From positions 310,001-374,000 of the forward strand of contig NZ_JAHUWH010000002.1 in NCBI RefSeq assembly GCF_019219095.1: 64,000 bases of DNA. The letters are read 5' to 3'. Positions within the stretch are counted from its first letter, which is position 1. Each line of letters begins with the position of its first letter. The notes beneath the pieces are model-generated. The model saw only the letters and a list, made by a program, of their open reading frames with translations, was not told the origin of the DNA and did not search any database. Of the stretch, positions 29,746 through 37,291 are shown in pieces. A program made the translations under genes and the position numbers. Source of the stretch: Acidovorax sp. sic0104 (GTDB lineage: Bacteria; Pseudomonadota; Gammaproteobacteria; Burkholderiales; Burkholderiaceae_C).

Positions 29746-30143
29746 GCGGAGTCACCTGCTGACTTGCCGCAGGGATCGGGCGCCCAATGCTCTCGGGTAC
29801 TTGTTTCTGCCAGCACATGAATGGACTGACTGCTGCAACCGATCAGCAGTGTCCTTCCACGCCATTCGATTTCGTGTACGCTGTGCCCCGGGGTCAGCCG
29901 ACGGCTTTCCCTCACCTGCAGTCCGCCTGATGAACTTCGATGCAACCATCCCCTCAACGGTTTTGGCATAGCGGAAGCCCCCCCATCCGACATGGCACGG
30001 GACCGACTTTTCATTGTCCGCAAAAGTGCGACAGCCACCAGTGCGATCGGAATGAGCAACCCGAGCCAAGCGATCTCCGAGCCGCTACCCAAAGCTGCGT
30101 CAGGCACTTCACGGCGTAGCGGAATGCTCTTGGGCAGGCTCAT
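29742..30143 (-). CDS. fliO: FliO-like flagellar biosynthesis protein
   Basis: A 133-residue small membrane protein with one hydrophobic segment (EIAWLGLLIPIALVAVALL, about residues 22-40). A cytosolic domain carries the FliO-like pattern QVRESRRLTPGHSVHEIEW and GRTLLIGCSSQSIHVLAE. FliO aids assembly of the FliP ring. The ATG at 30143 overlaps the fliN stop codon (ATGA) and its own stop overlaps the fliP start, so fliN-fliO-fliP are tightly coupled. FliO is poorly conserved, so the call leans on position as well as on these motifs. Confidence 0.78.
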   Translation of the reverse strand: MSLPKSIPLRREVPDAALGSGSEIAWLGLLIPIALVAVALLRTMKSRSRAMSDGGASAMPKPLRGWLHRSSSGGLQVRESRRLTPGHSVHEIEWRGRTLLIGCSSQSIHVLAETSTREHWAPDPCGKSAGDSA

Positions 30144-30583
30144 GGCTGGGCAGCACCAGGAAGGTCCATGGGAAGAGGAAGCTCCGTGATGCGGACCGCG
30201 AAGTGATCGCCCACCGCAACCAGTTGGCCACGTGCGATCACATGCCCTTCCAGCAAGAGATCGACGGGCTGATGGATGTCGCGGTCCAACTGAAGTACCT
30301 GCTGCTCTTGCGCGCCCAGAAGTTCGCCGACCGTCAAGCTTGCAGAACCTACGCACACTTGCAAAGTGGCTTTCACCTGCTGCAATGGGTGCAGGGTCGA
30401 CACCAACGGCGCAAGCTTGCCATGCCTCGAATCCATGTCTTCTGGCTGCGCAGAAAGCTCACTCAGCTCAATGCGCTGGACATGAGCCGGCTCCTCATTT
30501 GCAGACGCAGAAGAAGCAAGCGAGGATGGGCTTGAGTACGGGCCTGGCTCGGTGGAGTCCATCGAAGAAATTGTTCGAGACAT
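30140..30583 (-). CDS. fliN: Flagellar motor switch protein FliN-like (SpoA domain)
   Basis: A 147-residue protein. The first 65 residues are Ser/Glu-rich and variable. The C-terminal SpoA domain (about 72-140) has VKATLQVCVGSASLTVGELL, QVLQLDRDIHQPVDLLLEGH and VGDHFAVRITEL, the usual FliN pattern. FliN forms the C-ring with FliM. The start codon lies 18 bases after a stop codon in the remnant upstream, fitting an operon whose preceding gene was lost. No strong ribosome binding site is evident. The HrcQ/SctQ C-terminal domain of virulence systems is similar, but FliO next door favours the flagellar reading. Confidence 0.85.
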   Translation of the reverse strand: MSRTISSMDSTEPGPYSSPSSLASSASANEEPAHVQRIELSELSAQPEDMDSRHGKLAPLVSTLHPLQQVKATLQVCVGSASLTVGELLGAQEQQVLQLDRDIHQPVDLLLEGHVIARGQLVAVGDHFAVRITELPLPMDLPGAAQP

Positions 30584-30601
30584 GATTTCGCAGATTTATG
30601 G

Positions 30602-30706
30602 TCACGAAAGACGAAGTAGTTCGGCGGCCATCTGGCCGGAGGTCTGGCCCAGCCAGCTGGCACAAAGAGGTTCGGGTCGGGCTTCCCCTGATGTGGAACC
30701 GCTAGC
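30602..30706 (-). pseudogene. 3' remnant of the gene formerly upstream of fliN
   Basis: A reading frame that ends at a TGA (30602-30604) 18 bases before fliN encodes about 34 residues (from about STSGEARPEPL to AAELLRLS) with no start of its own. By position it is the end of the preceding operon gene, usually fliM, but the residues are too few to identify. Its upstream part is replaced by the YD-repeat gene at about 30700-30706. Confidence 0.4.
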
Positions 30707-31665
30707 CTTCTGCGTCCACTTGTGCAATGCGCTGGTCCAGCGCGTTGTAGTAGCTGAAGGTTGCCGTCCACAACCTGGGTCGCCTCCAGCACCCGCTGCT
30801 TGCCTGCGACGAGCCCGTATGTCACGTAAAGCGCCGAGCCGTCCTTCTGGAGGATGCTGGAGACGCGGTGGCTGTCTCCGTCATAGGTGTAGCGCGTGAC
30901 GTAGGTGTTGCCATCGGCAATGGAGGCATCGTCCGGCGACAGGTCTACCACCACTTCCGAGAGTCGGTTTGCGTAATCGTATCCATAGCGAACAAGCACC
31001 GACTCTTGTCCGCTGGCATAGAAACTCTTGACGCTGGTGAGGTTGCTCCCCAAGTATTCAAGGTAGCTGACATCTCCACTCGCGTTGGTCACGCTGGCAA
31101 GCAGGTTGCCGCGGTATGCATACGTGACCAGGTGGCTGTCGGAATCGCTTTGCGTTTGCAAGCGGCCGGTGGAGCCGGTCCAGTCGTACGTTTCGACGGT
31201 GCTGGATGCCCCGTCGCTCCAGGTCCAGGTGTTTTCGGCCAGGTTGAACTTGAGATGGTCGTAGGCACCCGAGCCATCCTTGCACACGTAGACCTGCAGG
31301 GCTGGGTCATAGCGATAGAGAGATTGCGCGCCGTCCGCATCCACCCGAACGATCGAGCTTCCCGCCCCGTTGAGCGTGCCGGTGAGCGCGTTGAGTGAGC
31401 GGTAAAAACCGATGCGCCAGTTGTCCGCATTGTCGTCATCGAGCAGACCCTGGCTGTTGTAGGTTCGCAGGACCGCGGTATCTGTACCCAGCCCCATCAC
31501 CAACTCGTCATTGCGCTGTATCACCAGGTTGCCTGTCGTCGCATTGACGTACGCAAAATCCCTGCCCCGGCCAACTGCAGCTTGAAGGTCGTGCACACCC
31601 CCATTGAGAACACCCAGCGACGTAGACGACAAACCCAAGCTATTGCCCGCAACAATGCCAACCAT
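30702..31665 (-). pseudogene. Truncated and frameshifted YD-repeat (RHS-like) protein gene
   Basis: The N-terminal ~300 residues look like the start of a giant RHS/YD-repeat protein. They open MVGIVAGNSLGLSSTSLG, then AYVNATTGNLVIQRNDELV, VLRTYNSQGL, and repeats with YD-type motifs (LVTYAYRGNLLASVTNASG, RYGYDYANRLSEV, TRYTYDGDSHRVSSI). Near 30765 the frame slips: the natural continuation TFSYYNALDQRIAQVDAEG is in the next frame, one inserted base away (or two deleted). It is immediately cut by a TAG at 30702-30704. Such proteins normally run thousands of residues and often carry C-terminal toxins; here only the first part remains, joined to the flagellar operon. A plausible ribosome binding site (AAAGGAAC) precedes the start. 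Confidence 0.75.
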
Positions 31666-32025
31666 GACTGTTCCTTTGATCTCTTGAATGACAGCAAAGA
31701 CGGGATGAAGACATGGCGGCCTTTGGCCTCCCCCTCTCCGGGCCCCTCTTCTGGTCAGTCAATCCAAAGGAAATGGAAGTTGTTTAGGCAGATGCAAAAA
31801 CCCTTGTCGAATCAGCACGATACGGCGGAATTCCTTGGCCCGCATATCAATCGAATCAATCACTTGCGTGCACACCAATCCGACAAACTCGCATGGTCAT
31901 GACAGAAAAAAGCACTGCGCAAACCACCTGCGCAAAGGCGGTTTCGACAGCCTTGCGGAACACCCGCGATGGCGACGACCATGCCGTAAGATGGCGCGAT
32001 TCACAACAAAGATCAGGGCGTGAAA
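31666..32025. other. Intergenic region between divergent YD-repeat and TPR genes
   Basis: About 360 bases, AT-richer than the flanks, with no credible ORF. It should contain the promoters of both divergent genes. No operator, repeat or RNA is recognised. Confidence 0.5.
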
Positions 32026-33216
32026 ATGGACTCGGGTGAAAGCAAACAAGACGCGCGCGATGGTCTTTTCCGCCTTGAAACACTCCTTGCCAAAGACCCG
32101 GACAACCCGTCTTTGAAGACGGCGGTCTATGAAGCAGCGCTGCGTTGTGGCGATTGGGGCAAGGCAAAAAGCTTGATCGATCAAAATTTGCAGAAGTCCG
32201 TTGATACTGTGCTTTGGAAGGTCCGTGAAGGCGACTACTTTCTGGCACGCAGAGAGTTTTCTCAGGCGCGCGCGGTGCTGCAAGCAATCAATGCGGACGC
32301 GTTGGACGCAAATGTTCGGGATGTCATCCTGCACAACATCGCCTATGCGCATTTCGCCGACCAGAACATTGAAGCCTGTATCGATGCGCTTGCCCCGCAG
32401 CTGGTGCAGGCACCGGAGCATGAGTGCTCAGCGGCGCAGCTCCGTGAGACTCAAATCGGCTTGCACAAGCTGTGGCTGCGAGCGCTGCACCACAAACCAG
32501 ATATCAAGCGGGCGTGGGAGTGGGCGAAAGCCATGGACGGGCGAGGCTCACTCTCCCCCCGGGTCGCCGGCATCGCAAGCCTGGTGGCCCTCGACTCATC
32601 CGACACCACCCTCGCCCAGAAATGGGCTCTCGCCGCACTTGAACACGACATCCGGGAATCCGAGCGCTCCGAAGCCTTGGTCACCTGGGCATCACTGTGT
32701 CTGGCCAACCGGGAGATTATCCGGACCCATGAGATTGCCGACCGCGTGCTGGCCCTCAATCCCAACGAGGGACGGGCTTGGTCGATAAAAGGCTTTGCCC
32801 AATTGCTTGCCGGCGCAGTGTCCGAATCCCAGGCGCTTTTTGCCAAGTCTCTCGAATCGATTCCCAGACACGTAGGGACATGGCACGGCCTGGGATGGGC
32901 GCAACTGATTGCTGGATCGCACGCGCAGGCATTGACAACATTCCAGCAAGCATTGGCACTGGACCGCAATTTTGCTGAAAGCCACGGGGCCTTGGCAGTG
33001 GCGATGTTCTTTGGTGGCGACAGGGCGGGCGCTGCGAGACACGCCGACTACGCCCATGGACTCGACAAGACCAGCCTGGCAGGACAGTACGCGCGGGCGC
33101 TGATGAGCGGCGAAGTCCAAAGCACACAGGCACTTGAGCGACTGGCCAAGCGAGTTTTGGGCGCGCAACACGGGCCGTTGGGCGGGTCGATGGCCGATTG
33201 GCTGCGAAAAAATTGA
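32026..33216 (+). CDS. TPR-repeat protein of unknown function
   Basis: A 396-residue soluble protein without signal peptide, built of tetratricopeptide-like helices. Examples are GDWGKAKSLIDQNLQKS, GDYFLARREFSQARAVLQAI, NREIIRTHEIADRVLALNP, GRAWSIKGFAQLLAGAVSES, and GTWHGLGWAQLIAGSHAQAL followed by FQQALALDRNFAESHGALAV. The ATG at 32026 is preferred to a GTG at 32020 because AGGG lies 8 bases upstream. The gene is on the opposite strand to the flagellar-type cluster but shares its AT-richer composition. Function is not recognised. TPR proteins near type III export genes often act as chaperones, but that is only a positional hint. Confidence 0.75.
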   Translation: MDSGESKQDARDGLFRLETLLAKDPDNPSLKTAVYEAALRCGDWGKAKSLIDQNLQKSVDTVLWKVREGDYFLARREFSQARAVLQAINADALDANVRDVILHNIAYAHFADQNIEACIDALAPQLVQAPEHECSAAQLRETQIGLHKLWLRALHHKPDIKRAWEWAKAMDGRGSLSPRVAGIASLVALDSSDTTLAQKWALAALEHDIRESERSEALVTWASLCLANREIIRTHEIADRVLALNPNEGRAWSIKGFAQLLAGAVSESQALFAKSLESIPRHVGTWHGLGWAQLIAGSHAQALTTFQQALALDRNFAESHGALAVAMFFGGDRAGAARHADYAHGLDKTSLAGQYARALMSGEVQSTQALERLAKRVLGAQHGPLGGSMADWLRKN

Positions 33217-33418
33217 GCCTGCGGGTGGCCCATCGATGTGCAAACGACTGATCGCCCGTGAAACTTGGGCAAGCCGGCAGCGGCAGAGAAGCACAACCGC
33301 CTGCACGACGCGCAACACGGGGGATGCCTACCAGCGTACTGATACCCCCAAAGTGACCCTTGCGGACGACCGCTCTCTCCATCACGCGTGCAAGGTTCGG
33401 CCAGCCCCTCAGTTCAGT

Positions 33419-33461
33419 TAAAACAAGAAAGCCGCTACAACTTTAATAGCTGTAGCGGCTT
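33419..33461 (-). terminator. Terminator downstream of tRNA-Lys (also repeat copy 3)
   Basis: A perfect 10-base stem AGCCGCTACA / TGTAGCGGCT (33431-33461) with an 11-base loop is followed on the minus strand by a T-rich tail (TTTCTTGTTTT). The loop and stem contain GCTACAACTTTAATAGCT, matching the tail of the dispersed repeat family. Confidence 0.8.
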
Positions 33462-33469
33462 ATGTATCT

Positions 33470-33545
33470 TGGTAGGACGTACTGGATTCGAACCAGTGAC
33501 CAACGGATTAAAAGTCCGCTGCTCTACCAACTGAGCTAACGTCCC
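33470..33545 (-). tRNA. tRNA-Lys (anticodon TTT)
   Basis: The minus strand folds as a 76-base tRNA. The acceptor strands are GGGACGT and ACGTCCT (one G-U pair). The D arm is GCTC-AGTTGGTA-GAGC. The anticodon arm GCGGA-CTTTTAA-TCCGT gives anticodon TTT. The T arm is ACTGG-TTCGAAT-CCAGT, with an encoded CCA end. Its 3' end faces the accessory block at 27-33 kb. Ends may be off by one base. Confidence 0.96.
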
Positions 33546-33590
33546 GACCTGTTGCATCAATTGGCTGACCAACTGCTGCAAAGCCTCGGA

Positions 33591-34403
33591 TTATAGCGTC
33601 TTTTTTTGCGATTTTTGAGTCTTGACCGCAAGCTGATCAAGAACCCAGCCTGCAGCGCACTGGCCGAAAGTGGCAGTCACGGCGACGACGGAGCCGTAGC
33701 CGTGGCAGTTCAATGAGCCGTCTCCATCGATATTGCAAGAGGCATCCGGTGCAGAGACTGCCTCTCGGCTGAAGACGCAGGCAACGCCAATTTTCTTGCC
33801 GTCACGCGGCGCGCGGTGCTCTTTGCGAAGGCGGTAGCGCACCTGGGCAAGCAAGGGGTCGTGCGTAGTATGGGCCAGGTCTTCAATGTCGACTTTGTGT
33901 GCATATCGCTTGCCGCCTGCAGCGCCGACAGCGATATGCAGCACGCCCCGGCTGCGCGCCCAGGCGGCCATGGCGGTCTTGGCCTTGACCTGGTCGCAGG
34001 CGTCAATGACGGCGTCGACTTCGATCGGCAAGATGCCTGGCCAGTTCTCGGGTGAGGCGAAATCGTCGACGCAATGCACCATGCAGTCGGGGTTGATCTG
34101 GGTAATCCGGTGCTGCATGGCCACCACCTTGGCCTGGCCTACCGTGTCGGTCAAGGCGTGGATCTGGCGGTTGATGTTCGACTCGGCGACATGGTCCATG
34201 TCGACCAGGGTGATCTGCCCTACCCCGCTGCGCGCAAGGGCCTCGGCGGCCCAGGAGCCCACACCGCCGATGCCAATGATGGCGACATGGGCCTGGCGGA
34301 TGCGGGACGCCCCCGCAACGCCATAGAGCCGCTCGAGTCCACCGAAGCGCCGGTCCACGTCGACAGCAGGCTCAGCGTCCGCCGAAAAGACCTCGGGGGC
34401 CAT
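33591..34403 (-). CDS. tcdA: tRNA threonylcarbamoyladenosine dehydratase TcdA
   Basis: A 270-residue E1-like enzyme that cyclises t6A37 of ANN-decoding tRNAs to ct6A using ATP. It shows RFGGLERLYG, the nucleotide-binding VAIIGIGGVGSWAAEALARSGVG (broken after position 20 here for brevity), the adenylation region DMDHVAESNINRQIHAL, and DACDQVKAKTAMAAWARSRG. C-terminal features include HDPLLAQVRYRLRKEH and a Cys-containing NIDGDGSLNCHGYGS. The gene follows cpoB by 3 bases on the same strand and precedes tRNA-Lys, itself a t6A-bearing tRNA in many bacteria; that adjacency is probably coincidence. Confidence 0.93.
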   Translation of the reverse strand: MAPEVFSADAEPAVDVDRRFGGLERLYGVAGASRIRQAHVAIIGIGGVGSWAAEALARSGVGQITLVDMDHVAESNINRQIHALTDTVGQAKVVAMQHRITQINPDCMVHCVDDFASPENWPGILPIEVDAVIDACDQVKAKTAMAAWARSRGVLHIAVGAAGGKRYAHKVDIEDLAHTTHDPLLAQVRYRLRKEHRAPRDGKKIGVACVFSREAVSAPDASCNIDGDGSLNCHGYGSVVAVTATFGQCAAGWVLDQLAVKTQKSQKKTL

Positions 34404-34406
34404 GGC

Positions 34407-35198
34407 TTACTTCAGACGCGAGAGACGTTCTTTGGCCGCCATGGCGGCCTCAGATTGCGGATACGCGCGAACCAGGTCCTCAAGGGTCTTTCGAGCAGCG
34501 CGCGTGTCCTTCAACTCGATCTGGCAGTTGGCGATGGACAGGGCTGCTTCCGGGGCACGGGCGTGCGCGGGCGCATCGACAAGCATCAGCTTGAAGTTGC
34601 CGATGGACTCCTTGTAGTCGCGCGTGGCGTATTGCGCATTGCCAAGCCAGAAGCGGGCCGACGGCACGAACCCGCTACGCGGATACTGGCGCACGAACGT
34701 TGCAAAGGCTGCACCTGCGTCCGCGAACTTGCCGGATCTGAAGACCGCAAGCGCGGCTTCGAAGTCCCGTTTCTCTGCCGGGTCGGCCTGGAACTCCTGG
34801 CCGTCCAGCGTCACCTTCACGGGCTCGAACTGCCGCAGACGTTCATCCACGCCCTGGGCGATGTCCTTTTGCCGCTTCTGCAGGTCGGCTGCATCGCGCA
34901 GCAATTGCTCGTTCTGGCCGCGCAGCTTGGATTGCTCCACGCGCAGCGTCTCGATCTGCGTCTGCAGGTCCAGCAGGCTGCGGCGCAGCTGGCTGTTGTC
35001 TTCGACCAGCCTGCGCACTTCCTCGGAGGAGCGCTGCTGGGCGGCCTGCATGCCATCGACCCGCTGGCGCATTTCCAGGATGGCGCGGCGGGCCTCGTCG
35101 TCCTCGAACAGTGCAGCGTGGCTGGCAGGCACGAATGCCGCCATCAATGCCGCTGCGGCCAGCGCCTTGCGAGGGAAGGAAAAAGACACAGCGCGCAT
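34407..35198 (-). CDS. cpoB: Cell division coordinator CpoB (Tol-Pal accessory protein YbgF)
   Basis: A 263-residue periplasmic protein that links the Tol-Pal system with peptidoglycan synthesis at the septum. It has a signal peptide (to about ASHAALF), a trimeric coiled coil from about 30 to 115 (REEVRR-, LLDLQTQIETL-type heptads), then three TPR-like repeats with KRDFEAALAVFRSGKFADAG, YPRSGFVPSARFWLGNAQY and YPQSEAAMAAKERLSRLK. The start ATG at 35198 shares one base with the pal stop codon (TGATG). It sits in the order tolB-pal-cpoB. Confidence 0.94.
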   Translation of the reverse strand: MRAVSFSFPRKALAAAALMAAFVPASHAALFEDDEARRAILEMRQRVDGMQAAQQRSSEEVRRLVEDNSQLRRSLLDLQTQIETLRVEQSKLRGQNEQLLRDAADLQKRQKDIAQGVDERLRQFEPVKVTLDGQEFQADPAEKRDFEAALAVFRSGKFADAGAAFATFVRQYPRSGFVPSARFWLGNAQYATRDYKESIGNFKLMLVDAPAHARAPEAALSIANCQIELKDTRAARKTLEDLVRAYPQSEAAMAAKERLSRLK

Positions 35199-35737
35199 CA
35201 ACGATAGGACAGTTCAGCGCGGCGGTTTTGAGCGTGCGCATCTTCCGAGTTGCCTGGGACTGCAGGCTTTTCCTTGCCGAAGCTCACGGCTTCGATCTGG
35301 TTGTCCGGCACGCCCAGCAGGCCCAGCGAGCGGCGAACGGCCTCGGCACGCTTCTGGCCCAGGGCCAGGTTGTATTCGCGGCCGCCGCGGTCATCGGTGT
35401 GGCCTTCGATCATGACCTTGCGGGCGGGGGCCGCCTTGATGAAGCGGGAGTGCGCCTCGATCAGCGACTGGAACTCGGGCTTGATGACGTAGCTGTCGTA
35501 GTCGAAGTACACGATGCGGGCCACGCCCTGCGGGCCGGCTGCGTCACGGGCAGACTGCCCCAGGTCCACACCCGCCACGCCACTTTGCGCGGTGTTGCCG
35601 GAATTGGCTCCGGCGTTGCCGCCCATGGTCGAGGTGGCGTTCTTGTCTTCCACGGGCACGTCGTCCAGCTTCACACCGGAACTGCAGCCTGCCATGAGGG
35701 CGACGATGGAAAGGGCAAGGGTAAAACGTTTGATCAT
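35198..35737 (-). CDS. pal: Peptidoglycan-associated lipoprotein Pal
   Basis: A 179-residue outer-membrane lipoprotein. The signal peptide ends in the lipobox LMAGCSS (Cys about residue 18). A Gly/Asn-rich linker follows. The OmpA-like peptidoglycan-binding domain has VYFDYDSYVIKPEFQ and GHTDDRGGREYNLALGQKRA. The ribosome binding site AGGAGAA lies 8 bases before the ATG. It lies 50 bases after tolB on the same strand. Confidence 0.96.
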   Translation of the reverse strand: MIKRFTLALSIVALMAGCSSGVKLDDVPVEDKNATSTMGGNAGANSGNTAQSGVAGVDLGQSARDAAGPQGVARIVYFDYDSYVIKPEFQSLIEAHSRFIKAAPARKVMIEGHTDDRGGREYNLALGQKRAEAVRRSLGLLGVPDNQIEAVSFGKEKPAVPGNSEDAHAQNRRAELSYR

Positions 35738-35787
35738 CCAAAATTCTCCTGAAAGCTTGATAACTGAAATTGAAACTGGAAATTGGT

Positions 35788-37107
35788 TCACTGCTTTTGA
35801 AACGGGCCCCAGTCCGGCTCGCGGATGTCGCCGGCCTGACCTGCCAGACGCGCCTTGATCTTGCCGTCCAGCGTGGTGGTCATGAGAGCTTCGCGGCCTT
35901 GCTGCTGGGTGGCGTACACGATGAGGCGGCTGTTGGGCGCAAAGCTGGGGTTCTCGTCGGCGGTTGAGTCGGTCACGGCGTTCACGGTGCCGGTGGACAA
36001 ATCCATCACGTGGAGCTTGAAGGCACCGCCCACGCGGGAAATGTAGGCCAACCACTTGCCATCCGGGCTTACGCTGGGCGAGATGTTGTAGGACCCGGTG
36101 AAGGTGACACGTTCGGCGTTTCCGCCGGACGCTGACACCTTGTAGATCTGCGGCGCACCGCCCCGGTCGCTCACGAAGTAGATGCTGCGACCGTCGCCTG
36201 CGTACACGGGCTCGGTATCGATGCCGGAGCTTTGCATGAGGCGGCGCGGCTCGCCACCGTTGGCGTCGATGGTGTACAGCTGAGAGCCGCCATCGCGGCT
36301 GAGCGTCACGGCCAGCGATCGCCCGTCCGGGGCCCACGCGGGGGCGCTGTTGGAGCCTCGGAAGTTGGCGATCAGGCGGCGGCGGCCCGATGCGACGTCG
36401 TGCACGTACACCACCGGCTTGCGCGATTCGAACGACACATACGCCAGCTGGCCACCATTGGGGGACCATGCGGGCGAAATGATCGGCTCGGGGCTGGACA
36501 GTGCCGACTGGGCGTTTTCGCCATCGGCATCGGCCACCCACAGGCTATAGCGGGAGCCCGTCTTGGTGACGTAGGCGATGCGCGTGGAGAAAATGCCGCG
36601 CTCGCCGGTGAGCTTTTCGTAGATGAAGTCGGCGATGCGGTGAGCCACCAGGCGCAGGTCACCCTGCGTGACGACGAAGCTCTGGCCGCCCAGGTCCTGG
36701 CCCTTGACGACATCCCACAGGCGAAAGCGGATGTCGAAGCGGCCGTCGGCCAAGCGCGTGATGCTGCCCGTGGCCAGCGAATCAGCGCTCTTTTGCCGCC
36801 ACAGGGCGACATCGGGACGGGCGGTTTCATCCAGCGCCGCGCCCGTGGCATCGACGGCGCGAAACTGGCCGCTGCGCTCCAGATCGGCCTGCACGATGGA
36901 GGCGATCTTCTGGGGTGCCTGCTGCTCGCCCCTGAACGGCGCGATAGCTATCGGCAACTGGGTGAGGCCCACTCCCGTGACCTCGACGCGGAACTGCGCA
37001 AGGGCCGGAACGGCGGGTGTGGCGATCAACGCTGCCAGCACATGGCGGCGCAGGGGTTGCGGCAAGGCCGAGAGAGTGTGGTGAGATGTGATTCGATCTG
37101 TGGTCAT
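35788..37107 (-). CDS. tolB: Tol-Pal system beta-propeller protein TolB
   Basis: A 439-residue periplasmic protein with a signal peptide (MTTDRIT... to PALAQ), an N-terminal domain (about 30-165, with [10 protein letters not shown] and [15 protein letters not shown]), then a six-bladed propeller of WD40-like repeats. These include [38 protein letters not shown], and [22 protein letters not shown] 37107 or 37113 could be the start. tolQ, tolR and tolA, usually just upstream, are absent; the divergent neighbour is msbA instead. Confidence 0.95.
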   Translation of the reverse strand: MTTDRITSHHTLSALPQPLRRHVLAALIATPAVPALAQFRVEVTGVGLTQLPIAIAPFRGEQQAPQKIASIVQADLERSGQFRAVDATGAALDETARPDVALWRQKSADSLATGSITRLADGRFDIRFRLWDVVKGQDLGGQSFVVTQGDLRLVAHRIADFIYEKLTGERGIFSTRIAYVTKTGSRYSLWVADADGENAQSALSSPEPIISPAWSPNGGQLAYVSFESRKPVVYVHDVASGRRRLIANFRGSNSAPAWAPDGRSLAVTLSRDGGSQLYTIDANGGEPRRLMQSSGIDTEPVYAGDGRSIYFVSDRGGAPQIYKVSASGGNAERVTFTGSYNISPSVSPDGKWLAYISRVGGAFKLHVMDLSTGTVNAVTDSTADENPSFAPNSRLIVYATQQQGREALMTTTLDGKIKARLAGQAGDIREPDWGPFQKQ

Positions 37108-37291
37108 TGGCATCCAGCAGTGGCCGAACAGGACATTGAACAGGCGCTAGCCTAACCGCGAATGTTACACACTGCAGGAAAACCCCTGTGACAAACTGTG
37201 CGCCAGGCCTGCGCCGGGTGCTCATTTTTTTGACATGCGGTCCCGGCGCGCTCCTAGGTCGCCCTGGGCGCAACCGTAGAATTGGACCCTC

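Noticed and set aside
33470..33545. Possible attachment-site duplication of the tRNA-Lys 3' end at the left edge of the accessory block
   Set aside because: Visual comparison of 26.78-27.0 kb with the tRNA end shows no matching direct repeat, and no integrase gene is present.
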